Positions 31,028 through 42,800 of a stretch of 64,000 bases of DNA are shown here, in pieces. Each line of letters opens with the position of its first letter. The stretch's first letter is position 1. Position numbers and translations under genes: made by a program. Below the pieces are notes generated by a model, which did not search any database, had not been told where the DNA came from, and saw only the letters and a list, made by a program, of their open reading frames with translations. The stretch is from Patiria pectinifera (taxonomy: Eukaryota > Echinodermata > Asteroidea > Valvatida > Asterinidae). Location of the stretch: positions 12,860,863 through 12,924,862 of the forward strand of contig CM057135.1 in assembly GCA_029964075.1 (NCBI GenBank), given 5' to 3'.

Positions 31028-32702
31028 TGTAACCAGGTCGGGTTTCAATACTTACTTTTACCCGACTGGTTCCTTACTCCAGCATTCATTTCATAACTTT
31101 TGTAATTTCGTGTTTGTGTCGATTCACATGTGAGCAGCCATTGCGATTATGCTTTTTGCCTAGCGCCCTCTCGCGGCCAACTAAACTTTTTTTTTACAGC
31201 GCGCGCCGCCTAGAATTTTCTCAAATATGCAATGGGCGTAGCGAGCGTGCAAGTTTTGCATTCCACCGCGCTTTGTTTAAGAGGAATAGCCGACATTCCG
31301 GGCGTTTCGGTATAGTTTTCTTGAAGGGCTAGCTGCGAAATACTTTGATTTCGATCCAACACATCGTTGAATACAGACCATCTTTTACCAGCATCTTACA
31401 CTCTCCACTTTTACTGAAATTTTGAGAGAGGCTCCCAATAGCAGTAGAATATTTACATCTTCATTGTATTTTCACTGCTGATCGTCGATTTTTACATCGG
31501 ACACGGAGTAGGCATGAGCGTAGATCCTCCCAAGTGGTGAGTAAATCCCTTGTTTGATATTTAACCTTTTTATGCCTAAAACATTTTTATGCCTAAAACC
31601 TTTTTATGCCTGAATCTTTTTATGCCATCATTTATGTAACATTCTGGTCGTTTGTATGCTTGGTTTATTGCCAGAAATTAAGGCCGTCAAAGCGGACACG
31701 GCCGGAAATTTGCCTTGCGATCACGACTGATTAACTTTTTGAAATCAATCTGTTGTCGTGATTTGCAAGTATTTTTGAGAATTAGTTTTTCCCTAATGAT
31801 TCTCCATTTAACTCTTGCATGAGATGGCAAAAAGGATTTTCTGTTGACTTTATTTTATACTTTGAACATTTCGGGTAAACTAGGTCGATTTATTTAAATA
31901 CAATTTCCTGCTATTTTAATATTTTTCGGCAATTCCGGAAAACAATGTTATCATGTACTTCATATTTTGTGAATTTCCATTTTTCCTTTTTGAAACAAAC
32001 ACAAATTGGAACTTCTGAGCAACCTGAATATGCAAATAACTTCAACTTAAATTTTAGTGTTGCTACATGTATAATATTTACGTTCTCATGTATCATTTAA
32101 AATAGACTTTCCCATTTTCCCAAAACTATCAGTTTTCTATTGCTATGATCATTCGGGAATTCGTTATTAGAGCATGGTATTATATTCTTATTTCATTTTA
32201 TAACATAACTTGGTGAATAATTCATTTCTATTTTCGGATTTAAAATTACATTACATGTATATAAAATATTCATATTCTTGCATAAATGCCATTTAAATAA
32301 TTCTCCATTTGGGCAACAGTCATTTTATGCCATAGTAATTTCCATAATTCATTAGTCATTTATCGTTTATATACATTTCAGATACCATCCTTGGAGTGAC
32401 AGTTCACCACCCTATCTTCCCTATTTGACTGTCGTTTTTATATACTTAACAAAGTTCTGTTTTTATAGACCCAACAAAGTTCTGTTTTTATATACTCACC
32501 AAAGTTCCTAATATTCTTTTGTAAATACTGTACCTGATCCTTTGTATATATATTGTCTCTATTTGTACTATAAATAAAACATTTCATATTTTTGAGACAA
32601 ACAGAAACTTCGCTCCACCCAAATCATTTTTTTAGTGGAACCACTCGGACATAAGGAGAGTGCCCCATTTTTAACTAACTTATTCCACTCTCCCCGGTTA
32701 CA
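31028..32702 (+). repeat. Gypsy-2 3' LTR (1675 bp)
   Basis: Same ends as the 5' LTR and nearly the same sequence throughout. It is followed by CAAG, the second copy of the target duplication, and then by the remainder of the BEL-1 LTR. Confidence 0.92.
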
Positions 32703-33040
32703 CAAGTATAAAATAGAGACAGTTTATAATGTACATGTATGTACATTGTGGTTTATTACATGTGACAATAGGGTTATTGCTGTAATGGTACAAAATGTAC
32801 ATGTAGACCCACAGACAAGGCTGGTGTCATCAATCCTGTTAATTGCCTGATGTTATGTGATTAGTAATGATTGCTTAACTTTAATTATAAACAAAATTGT
32901 TGTTGATTCATACTTATATTTTACAACTGATTAAAGTAAATTTTGTATTTGTTATGGACAGATTAAACCGTGTTCACCCGATTACACATACAAGCCTGTC
33001 AAGTCTGAAGTTGAGATTTGGTACCCGACACCCCGTCACA
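32703..33040 (+). repeat. BEL-1 3' LTR, right piece
   Basis: Matches the last part of the 5' LTR base for base by eye, beginning with the CAAG duplication and ending CCCCGTCACA. GAGCG (33041-33045) follows, and with it the Polinton polymerase gene resumes. Confidence 0.92.
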
Positions 33041-35859
33041 GAGCGTACCACTTGCCCCCCGACATCTTCGAACGTCTGGACGAGGAGGGAATTCGCGTCG
33101 ATGAAGACTTGCAATTTTTCCCCTTATGGCGTTACTTACGATTTCGAGCGTTACTTCGAACAAGCTCCACAAAACAATGACCAGGCAACAAAACTTCAGT
33201 GGGAGAACCGCCACGAACTTCTCAGTGTGAGTATGGCAAACAACGTGCCAAATTTCGAAAGCGCGACATGTTTCGTGTCCGAGGGTAACCCTGCTGGCCT
33301 CGTGAGTCAGATGGTGGAGCACCTTCATCACATTAGTGATGCAGCTTACGTGTTAGTGAAAGACAAATACGAACGCGTGTTTGAAAATTTGGACGAACTA
33401 ATCAATCGTCAGAATCAAGAACTGGCTCAAAACCAAACCCAAAACAATCGCTCGAAAACACCGAATGCTGCCAAACTGAAGCAGGATTTGGAAGACTTTT
33501 TACGTGAACTTCCGGTCATTGGGTTCAATTCAGGCAGATACGATTTGAATGTCATCAAAAAACATTTGTACACTAAACTACAGCAAACAGACGTGATCAA
33601 ATTCATCATAAAGCGCGGCGCGTCTTACATGGTGATCAAAACTGAAAAACTGAAATTCTTGGACATCTGAAATTATCTTGCCCCCGGGTATTCGTACGAT
33701 AAATTTTTGAAGGCGTATAATTGTCCACAGACAAAAGGTTTTTTCCCGTATGAATGGATGGACAGTTTAGAAAAATTACAAGATATCGAGCTTCCACCGC
33801 ATGAAGCTTTTTACAGCAGGCTTAAAGGTGAAAATATTTCTGCTGACGATGGTTTGGGCGGACAACAACATGACAACATTTCGGGATTTTCTGCAATGGT
33901 ATAATAACCTCGATGTTGTACCTTTCCTCAATGCATTAGAGAAGATGGTGACATTCTATAAGGAACGCAACATTGATATGTTTAAGTGCGGTATTTCCGT
34001 TCCTGGACTTTCACTACACTACCTTTTCAAAACCTTACCTCAAGACGTCTTCTTTAGTCTTATCGACGAGACTAACACAGACCTGTACTACCTAATGAAG
34101 GAAAACATCGTGGGCGGACCATCAATTGTCTTCCACCGCTATCATGAAAAAGACAAGACCTACATCCTTGGAGGTCAAAAGCTGTGCGACAATGTCGTTG
34201 GGTTCGACGCGAATGCACGTTATTGATGGTCGATTATGCAGCCGATGCCGGTGGGAACATTCATTAGAAGAAAGGAAGCTGACAATTTTAAACCCGTTAT
34301 AAGTCATAAGTTTGGGGTGAAAGCCGCTGAGTGGTTAAATTGGATTGCGCATTCGGAGGGCGTGTTTATCCGACACCAATTCAATCATGGAGAAAAATGC
34401 ATCGATCAGCAAAGAATTCCAGTGGATGGATATTGCCACGACACCCAAACCGTGTACGAGTTTCACGTGTGTTTCTGGCATGGACACGTTTGCCACCTCA
34501 ATCCGCACGAATTCAGTACAAGTCAGAAAATTCTCACGCGCCGAATTAAGACGTAAAACGGAACAAATTTAGGTACATCCGCCAGCAGGGTTATCGGTTA
34601 GTAGAAATGTACGAGAGCGAATGGAACCGTCTCAAGTCCTCCGATCGTATCATCTCTGACTTTGTCAAATCAAAAAGAATGCCTCACGAGAACCGCATGA
34701 CAATGACCAAGCAGGAAATATTGGATGGTGTGCTTGATGGATCCATCTTTGGCATGGTGGATTGTGATCTCAGGGTACCCGACGGACTGAATGATTTTTT
34801 TTCGCTGAGATGCCTCCAATCTTTAAGAACACAGAAATCAGCAGACAAGACATCGGCGAACACATGCAAAGATACGCAGAAGAAGAAGGTGTCATGAAAA
34901 CACCACGCCGGAGCCTAATTGGTAGCATGCACGCATCTCGACTTTTGTTTGCAACACCGCTTCTGAAATGGTATCTGACCCATGGACTTGAGGTAACTTG
35001 CATCTATCAGGTGGTACAGTACGCCGACTTACCTTGCTTTAAACCTTTTGGAGATGCTGTCAGTAATGCGCGGAGGGACGGTGACGTGGATCCAGCCAAG
35101 GCCATTATCGCCGATACAATGAAGTTGCTCGGCAACTCGGCATATGGCAAAACCGTTACCAACCAGGAGAAACATCTTGACGTTCAGATTTGCACTACCA
35201 CCGAAGGAGCATCCCAAATGATCAACAACCCCCATTTCCGCGCCTTACATACACTAGAGGACAATCAGTTATACGAGGTTGAACTCAATAAAAAATATGT
35301 ACGCCTGAACCTGCCTCTACAGATTGGGTGTTTTGTATACCAATACGCTAAAATGTGGATGTTGCAATTTTATTACGATTTTCTTCTTAGATTCATCGAT
35401 CCATCGGACTTCCAGCTCTGTGAGATGGACACAGATTCCGCGTACATGGCAATATCTGCACCACATCTGCGGGACGAGTACCAGCGGGAGAAATCATCCT
35501 GGTTTCCGCGTGACGACACCCCCGACCACCGTGCGTATGACAAACGAACACCCGGCCTCTTTAAGGTTGACTGGGAGGGGGACGACATCGTTGCTCTTTG
35601 TAGTAAAACATACTACTGCTTTGGAGAAAAAGACAAAGCTGTCTGCAAAAGACTGACCAAACAGACCAACGACATAACAAAGATGAACTATCTGGAGGCG
35701 CTTGAAACTCAACGAGCCGGTGAAAGAGTCAACAGAGGGTTTCGCATGCGTTCCGATGGGATGAACACCTACGAACAGGTCAAGACTGCATTTACTTACT
35801 TCTACCCAAAAAGGAGAGTCGCCGATGATGGAGTTTCCACCACCTACCTGGACTTGTGA
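33041..35859 (+). pseudogene. Polinton protein-primed DNA polymerase B, main part
   Basis: The plus strand encodes the exonuclease and polymerase parts of a family B, protein-primed polymerase. Exonuclease features are YGVTYDFERYF (the D-x-E type site) and FNSGRYDLNVIKKHL. Polymerase features are KLLGNSAYGKTVT (the Kx3NSxYG motif B) and CEMDTDSAYMA (YxDTDS motif C). FRMRSDGMNTYEQ lies near the end. These enzymes copy linear Polinton genomes from a terminal protein. The gene is split by BEL-1 from its N-terminal part at 14598-15147 and is broken at several further places, so it is a fossil. The last frame closes at 35857-35859. Confidence 0.9.
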
Positions 35860-36652
35860 TAAAAAAACTGTTAAGCTCGTCAAAACATCAAGCAAATTTC
35901 TTTAAACTGGTGGTGGGAAATTGGTGGTGGTTTAAACAGTACGTCAACTTATATATATCCTTCTTTTTTCCCCTTTTTTTATTTAAAATGTTACAATCTG
36001 CCGTTGAAAAATAACTTGAAGATGTTCCTACTTCATTTTAAATTTCACCAACTGCTATTTAAAAAAATATTCCGAATGTTTCCACTTCGTTTGAAATTTC
36101 ACCAACTACTATTAAAAAATGTTTCCAAAATAATCCAAATTTATTTGAAATTACACCAATTCTATACCATTTTTTTTTTTTTTTTTTTTAAGAATGGTTC
36201 CCACTTCATTTTAAATTGTGGTTAGAAATTATTGGTATTTTGAAAAGAAACCATAAATTTCCCACTTCTTAAATTTTGGATGGTTTACTAAATTGATAAC
36301 TGCTCTTAAGAAAGAATTCGTACATTTTCTAATTATTTTTAAGGTTGATACTTATGTTCATCTTTATTTATTTATTTTCCCCTTCATAGTTAAATCAAAG
36401 ATTTATGTATGTCTTTCTGTTCACTTGGTTAAATGAAGAAGAAAGAAAGAAAGAAAAAAAACAGATTGAAAGAAATGAGAAAAAAAATAAACTGTTGTCT
36501 GTCACTTTCAATTTTATAATGCTTGTTGTTAAACAAAGCTTTCTTTTTAATAAATTGAAGGGGGAGTAATAAACTAAGGGGGGAGGGAGGGTAGGAGTGA
36601 AAACTTTGGCTTTTAAAAAGAACTACATTACAAAAAAGATTCATTTGATCAA
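35860..36652. other. AT-rich spacer with degenerate direct repeats
   Basis: Non-coding DNA between polymerase and ATPase genes. At about 36020-36160 a unit of roughly 65 bp recurs (TTTAAATTTCACCAACTRCTAT-like, here split by variation), and poly(T) runs follow. A G-rich, polypurine stretch at 36556-36595 (GGGGGGAGGGAGGGTAGG) stands 60 bp before the ATPase start. Confidence 0.6.
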
Positions 36653-37297
36653 ATGGATTCGAGACTTAAACATCCTTTTACTGGCGTAATCGCTGGTCCA
36701 ACTGGAAGCGGGAAAACACAGTTTGTAAAGGGTCTTATTCTAGCTGAGGGAAATACACTGATTGAACCTGCTATTGATAATATCATTTGGTGTTCCAGGG
36801 AATATCAAGATGCTTACGACCATCTGGCTAGTCTGGTCCCTCCGATACGATTTGTGGAGGGCTACCCCGATGATATATTGGAGTCCCTAGACCGAAGTGA
36901 AAGAAACCTGGTTGTGATAGATGACGTTATGTCAGAGAGCGGCAACAATGTAAAGGTCACTGAACTATTTACCAAGGGTAGTCATCACAGAAACCTATCC
37001 GTTATTCTCATACTACAGAATTTATTTTACAAGGGGAAGGAAATGCGGACCATTAGTTTGAACGGTCATTACATGGTTCTTTTTAAAAACCCAAGAGACG
37101 CTTCGCAAATTACACATTTAGCGCGCCAAATGTACCCCACTAAGTCCAAGTATATGATGGAGGCCTACCGCGATGCGACATCCGCCCCCTACGGCTATCT
37201 CTTCGTAGATTTAAAGTCCGAACCCCCCGAAATTGTACGTCTCAGGACCATAATTTTTCCCGGCGAATATCCCATCGTTTACACTCCAAAGGTATAA
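36653..37297 (+). CDS. Polinton genome-packaging ATPase (FtsK/HerA, A32-like)
   Basis: 214 residues, open throughout. Walker A is GPTGSGKT at residues 15-22 and Walker B is LVVIDD at 86-91. TLFLQNLF-like sensor residues appear as VILILQNLFYKGKEMRTISLN near residue 120. The length fits the 200-250 residues usual for Polinton ATPases, relatives of poxvirus A32 and adenovirus-type packaging motors that push DNA into capsids. The start ATG in ATGGATTCGAG is the first in frame and gives the family-typical short N-terminus. It is followed within 50 bp by the small basic gene at 37345, suggesting a late, morphogenesis gene block. Confidence 0.92.
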   Translation: MDSRLKHPFTGVIAGPTGSGKTQFVKGLILAEGNTLIEPAIDNIIWCSREYQDAYDHLASLVPPIRFVEGYPDDILESLDRSERNLVVIDDVMSESGNNVKVTELFTKGSHHRNLSVILILQNLFYKGKEMRTISLNGHYMVLFKNPRDASQITHLARQMYPTKSKYMMEAYRDATSAPYGYLFVDLKSEPPEIVRLRTIIFPGEYPIVYTPKV

Positions 37298-37344
37298 AGG
37301 ATTGTGTTTAGAACGGACGGCAATCATTTGAAGATCATCAGAAG

Positions 37345-37823
37345 ATGTCGAGGCGTGTGCATCACAACGCTCCCTACCTGCAGGTGCTGGCTAAGGGAAG
37401 CGACAAGCAACGACAGGGTGTGATACAAGGAGCCAACAAGGAACTGATACATTGTTTGTGCGAGTGCGCCCTCAACGTCCTCAACGGTAACATTCGAATC
37501 CGAAAAGACCATCCGAAAAGAAAAAAATACTGAGATATAAACGTCACTTGAGAGTTCTCAGTAATAAGAAAATCGGCTTTCAGAAGAAAAGAAAGTATTA
37601 CGTCAAAAAGGAGGTCTTCTCGGTGCTTTACTCACTCCAATATTGGGCGCTCTTGGTGGATTATTGTTTAAATAAACATGGAGCACACCAAAAAAATGGT
37701 TCTGGTACCTCAGGAAACTTTGACAAAACTTCAGACGAGGATGAAATTAAACTGTACCACCAGACGCTGCACAGATACATTAACTTAAATAAACAGAGAA
37801 TGGCACCGCTGACTATGACTTAA
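37345..37823 (+). pseudogene. Polinton small basic protein region (core-type)
   Basis: A stretch with Arg/Lys-rich protein segments. The first part has RQGVIQGANKELIHCLCECALNVLNGN. The second has RVLSNKKIGFQKKRKYYVKK followed by hydrophobic sequence. Similar small basic proteins sit next to the ATPase in many invertebrate Polintons. A role as DNA-packing or membrane-active core protein, compared with adenovirus pX or pVI, is family-based inference. The region is probably broken in this copy. Confidence 0.5.
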
Positions 37824-38185
37824 GAAACCAAGAAGACGGACGATCAACCTCCCAAACTGGATTGGTGATTCCTCTTAACTAAAAGTACACTTGAAGGAAG
37901 AACCAGAGGAAGAAGTCTTTCCACCTACCCCGATTTGATCTGAAAACTACGCCCAAAGCGAGGAAAAAGGAAACAATGGCAAGTACAAGCACACCGCGTT
38001 CGAAACCCAAATGGACTCCCTATTAATACGCACTCACTACCCCAACTTAATTATTTGAGACTACCTCATCATGGAGTGCTGTCCACCAAAACCGTGTTGT
38101 GGATTTAAACAACTCTCGAAAAAAAATCGTTGTTGGTGCATCTGCTGTCGCAGTAGTGTCATTATACAAAACACAGATTTAAGTG
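37824..38185. other. Spacer before integrase, nothing recognised
   Basis: No conserved protein is recognised. An open frame at 38071 with many Cys residues (CCPPKPCCGF) overlaps the integrase start in another frame and crosses into the BEL-2 LTR, so it is taken as chance. Confidence 0.4.
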
Positions 38186-38227
38186 ATGGCGCAGAACGAA
38201 ACGTACCTGAAACGAGTGTACTACAAC
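38186..38227 (+). pseudogene. Polinton integrase, first codons before BEL-2
   Basis: An ATG in GATGGCGCAGAACG opens a frame (MAQNETYLKRVYY) like the start of Polinton integrases. BEL-2 enters here with the duplication ACAAC (38223-38227 and 49638-49642). The remainder of the gene lies at 49643-50582. Confidence 0.65.
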
Positions 38228-39002
38228 TGTTGGAACTGGCGTTCCATAGTGCGATAAGCAAGTATCCGCCGTCGACAGAGGGCGCGCTTCACACGCTTTT
38301 CTCCCGCGCCCTGTGAGTCGCCATCTTTGTCAGTTGGACTCGTTGAAAAGTAAAAGGGTTTTTAAAAACGGAAAATGGTTGCTATACTGGGTAAGTTTGC
38401 AGTAACTTTTCTCAGAATCATATAATAAAGGGTTCAGGTCCAGGAGATTCATGCTTGTGTAATTTAAACCGTTTATCATCCGTCCCTTTTATAGAAAGAT
38501 TTATCGCTTGTCATGGGGTTTACATGTGGGGTTAGCATATAATTATAGTGTCACCGTTTTTCACCCATCATTCTTCAAATATGATGTTTAGATTCATAAG
38601 TTGGAAATCTGGGGCCATACATTGTTATATGTCCTGTATTTCTGATGACTGGTGTTAATGATGTGTTACTTTTCAACTGATAAATAAGTGCTACTTGTTT
38701 ATTTACATTATAAATATTCAACAAGGGAAACAACCGGGAAAGAAACTGGACAAACACATAAACCTCAACGATCCCAGTTCAGGCTGAACACCAGAATAAA
38801 GTTTGTGAGAGCACAACTTGTGTGGACTGGACTGTCAGATTTATTCCCTTGACTTGAGTACTATCCGCCAGAAGTAACATCGCCCCTGTAATTCACACCA
38901 ACATTATCCTACCTGTCCTCGCAAGCATCTAGCCGGGCTTGTTGGGAGCAATCACGACCAATTCAAACCCAATCAGCTACCCCCCGTCTTAGTGTTACTA
39001 CA
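38228..39002 (+). repeat. BEL-2 5' LTR (775 bp)
   Basis: TG...CA ends, matched along its length by 48866-49637. The primer-site region TTGGTCCTTCGAGCCGGAT follows at 39006-39024. This is a leader motif I associate with BEL/Pao elements. Confidence 0.92.
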
Positions 39003-39061
39003 AAATTGGTCCTTCGAGCCGGATGATTTGGACTTATTGATTGTTCCTGTGTTAGAGGAAA

Positions 39062-39883
39062 ATGTCGTCGGTGTCCGCTCACAGTCATACCTCACATGGA
39101 CTGGATGTTGCATCAACATCACCGTCCATCTGTTGCAATGTTGCCATCACTACCGTGCAGTCTGTTGTATCTACAAGTACAACTCCATTGGACAGTTTGG
39201 CTATTCAGCGTCCCCCACGGACAAAATCATACCCATCTCACCTACGGGGTCATGAGGTCAACCTGCCCCCGAGTCTTCAACATGAGATACCGACCTTCGA
39301 TGCCCAGCGAGCTATGGATTCTGCCACAGTCTCTTCAGTGCGCAGTCGAAGATCACAACAGAGCTATCTCCATACATCAAAGTCGAGCATTATTCGACGA
39401 CTGGCAGAGCAGGAGACACGGCAGAAAATCCTTCAGCTGCAAAGAACCGTCAAAGAAGAGAGGGCCCAGATCCAATTCGAAACAGCCCAAAAGGAGATCA
39501 TGATTGAATCAGACTTCAATCAAAAGGTCATCTAACTGGAAACTGAAAAACTTGCGAATGAACTGAGAATCATCCAAGAAGAGGAAACAGGAGAGGGTTT
39601 GAGTGTAGACTTAACAGGCCCCACCGAACCTGGGCCTGACAGAACTGCTACTTGGGTTGATAACATGAAACCACCTCAGGTGGCACCTGGGGTGATTTAT
39701 TCTGGAACTGTAAGTAATAGTGCCACGGGACATGGCCCAAATTTACCAAGGTCAAGCGAACTTGTAAGTATGAATTTCAGTGGATCTGAACAGCGATTAC
39801 ATGATTCAGTGACTAGCGGTATGGTATTTGGAAAGGTCCAAACTGGCATTGATACAGCGTTCCAAGCAAGCCGCGAGGCCGCC
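39062..39883 (+). pseudogene. BEL-2 gag, N-terminal part
   Basis: Starts 60 bp after the LTR with MSSVSAHSHTSHG in a Ser/Thr-rich stretch. A helical, Gln/Glu/Arg-rich region follows (RRLAEQETRQKILQLQRTV), typical of the coiled-coil N-terminal part of BEL gag proteins. It ends at GCCGCC, where the 4-kb insertion begins. Broken fossil. Confidence 0.7.
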
Positions 39884-42800
39884 ACGGCTGTTCCAGCGCA
39901 AAATAAAGGCGCCCTCTGTCGTTCTAATCGCGCCAGTCGAAAATCCCGTAAAATGACGTCATCAACACTCTCTGTGGGTCAGGCCAAGCGAGTTTTATTT
40001 TATGAATATTTATATCTTAGAATTTTTGGTTGTGTGATTGGTAGATGAATTGGTCAAAGTTCAAAATGTTTCTTATTTAAAAGTTTGTTATTTTCCCCTC
40101 ATTTCCATATATAAATATCAGCTTATGAATATTAAATTACTAAAAACGGCTCAGGGCAAAACTGGTGTTCAGCCGAGCTGATTTCCGCGGTGTGCGGGTA
40201 TGTGACAAATTTGTCACATTAAAAGGTGTTTTTCTCCAAACAAGAGGTTTTCTGCGATGTAAGGCCCACATCAACTTTGTTTTGGAGATACGTGCTGCAT
40301 ATGTGTTGGGTTTGAAGGTAAGGACAGCGGTAGATTTGTTGATATTTAGATGCAAAAAGTGACATATTTTCGTGCTGTGTGTGCGGAATGCCAAACGGTC
40401 GGGTTTGTTGTAACGCGTACATTGTACACGCGTGTACAGCACGCATAGCCCTAGTGCTTGAAGGTTACAACTCACCGTTTGCGTGTACATGTACGTGTAC
40501 GGGCACGCGTGCGGACCTCACCCGTGGTTCGTGCATGGACGAAGATCCTCCGTACGGGCCCGGTGGGCGTGAGATACATGTACACGACATGTGTGTTGTG
40601 CTACAACTTAATCATACATGGGACAGATTTTCATTACATCAAAAAGGCCTAAATTGGATGGTAAAACAATGTAAAATTAAAAAACAGTAGGCTATGAATT
40701 ATAATATGAGTATGACACTCACAGAAAAAGAGAGGAAAAACATTTCAGTACAATTTGATTCTGACAGTCATGAACATGATGAAACTGAAAGTAGGTAGGC
40801 CTTACATGTCCGACTACTCTTTTTTTTTTATTGTTCATGCCACCTTTCGTGTTCGCAGAACTTATTCTGGATTGTTTGACGTTAAATTAATTTCAGGTTT
40901 TGCATGTTCATTCGGTCATGCTAAACCAAATTCATTTCATTTTAATTTACATGTAAACACATTACCTCAGCTTCAGCAGGGACATGTAAATGGGCATTTT
41001 TTAAATGAAGGTGTTTTGTTTCTGTGTGTTCCTGTTCCATACAAGTGGATCTTTTCTTTGGATCACAAAGCTTCCAAAAATGTTAAGCCAAGACTTTGCA
41101 CAGGCCTACCTGTGCACCCCCCCCCCTCATAAATAAATAATATAAATACAAGTAATATGAATATTGTTAATTGTTGTCATGACAAGCATGATACATCATG
41201 CACATGCACCACTGCTTTAGTATAACATGTAGAGCTTGGAATGTATGGCTACATTTCTCCCATGCGATATGGCCCACCCCCACCCCGTAATAACAAAATT
41301 GTACATGTGATCCTGTTTTCTGAAGAAAAAAAACCCATTTTGTTATGATTTTCCAGGAGGTTTGCAGTATCATTCTCCTGAGAAGAGGGTTCATGTATCT
41401 TCTGGAGCTCTGGTGAGATGGTGGCGTGAGCCGTTGACTAGTCGTGATGAGCCGTACAGTGGAAGTGAACCTTTCATGCAACATTTGTGCATGGAGGATC
41501 AGGATTACAAAGACATGAGCATGTGTTGGGTGTATTTTTCGTAACTGAATGTGTGCAAAACTGTGTGATGCCATGTGCACTGCTAGATTTGAACAAAAAA
41601 ATGCACTCTCCTGCACTGCCTTGATCTGACTCTGTGCATACATGATACATTCAGAACTTCCGAGTATTGTCTGCTTGCCAAGGAATCACTCTGGAATTGA
41701 GGCTTGGGATTCACACGTCACACATGATCACATACGATGGACTGGTTCACGCTCCCATAATATCGGACAGGTTTACATGTTAATGCACATTTATGGCCAT
41801 TGATTGGATCACCTCTCTGCAAATGTGCGGTGTCATTTTGTTATTTTTGAAAATGATATTTACATTCTTGTGCATGGATGGCAGTTGAATACATGGCAAA
41901 ACTGACTCAATACATGAACCATAACCAGTCTGCAAAATGGCCGTGTCTCTACTGAAACTGCATTAGGGACAACCTTGTTGCCATTTTGCAATGGGCTGGA
42001 TCCGTGCTTACATTATCATTGTGATTTTGTACCTAGGGACAGAATTGTGACCTAGGCTAGTTTACACTCCTAAGTGCCAAAAATATGAATTGAAAAACAA
42101 CTGCATATTAATTTTACTGAAAATCAACTAATTGTTGACACTGCTAAAATACTTTTCAATTAAATAGTTTTATCAGTGTTGTTTTTTTAAAGTGAGTAAT
42201 TACTCTTCTAATAAAAAGTAAGTAGGCCTACTTTTCCATACTTTAAAACGATGAGACTCTTACGTGTATGTGAATGTTGATTGGCTTTTTCAGGTATACT
42301 GGGACAAATGGGAGACAGTGGATTTCACAAAATGGGCAGCCAACATAAATAATGAAATAAAGTAAAACAGGAATATTACCCTGCCAGTTGTTTAATCTAA
42401 TATTGGAGTCTGCCTCTGCTTCTGCCACCTTCAGTGACTGGCAGCAGCCTCTACTATCTCTGGGGGAATGCAGCAACCTCTATGTGCTGTGTGATGGCCA
42501 TAGATTTCAGCAACCTTGCTGGTTACTTTTGCTTCTTGGAAGGGTTCTGGACAGAAGTATTGTGCAGACCGACTCGAAACCGTAACCGACCCGACCAAAA
42601 ATTGACTTTGTGTCTGGCCGGCTCGGTTTGTCCATCATTTCAGTCGGGTTCGTCAGTTTTATGTTTGCAATTTTCAGATTGGGTTTCGATGGGTCGGGTC
42701 GGGTCAGATAAATTAAGAATCCGAAATAAACCGAAAAAAGACGGATACAGTTTGAAAATTCACACAATGCAGGATTCGGATTATATCTATAATGTTTCCG

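Larger units (their letters stand above)
21867..32702 (+). mobile_element. Gypsy-2: apparently whole Ty3/Gypsy retrotransposon
   Basis: 10,836 bp with LTRs of 1678 and 1675 bp (ends TGTAACC and GGTTACA), primer site, gag, pol and polypurine tract in order. The target duplication is CAAG (21863-21866 and 32703-32706) inside the BEL-1 3' LTR. The LTRs differ by about seven substitutions and three short length changes by eye. Gag (327 aa) and pol (1458 aa) are both open throughout, so this copy looks whole and young. The fragment Gypsy-1 is a second, decayed member of the same family. Confidence 0.93.
15148..33040 (+). mobile_element. BEL-1: BEL/Pao retrotransposon interrupted by Gypsy-2
   Basis: LTRs start TGTTAAGTCAG and end CCCCGTCACA. 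The target duplication is GAGCG on both sides. The internal region 15753-21595 holds gag, protease, reverse transcriptase, RNase H and integrase in BEL/Pao order. The 3' LTR is split by Gypsy-2 (21867-32702). Without Gypsy-2 and its 4-bp duplication the 3' LTR is 605 bp, exactly the length of the 5' LTR, and I see no difference between them, so insertion was recent. The coding part has a small number of breaks. Confidence 0.93.

Noticed and set aside
38071-38316. Cys-rich frame MECCPPKPCCGF
   Set aside because: It overlaps the integrase start in another frame and runs into the BEL-2 LTR. Composition alone is not support.
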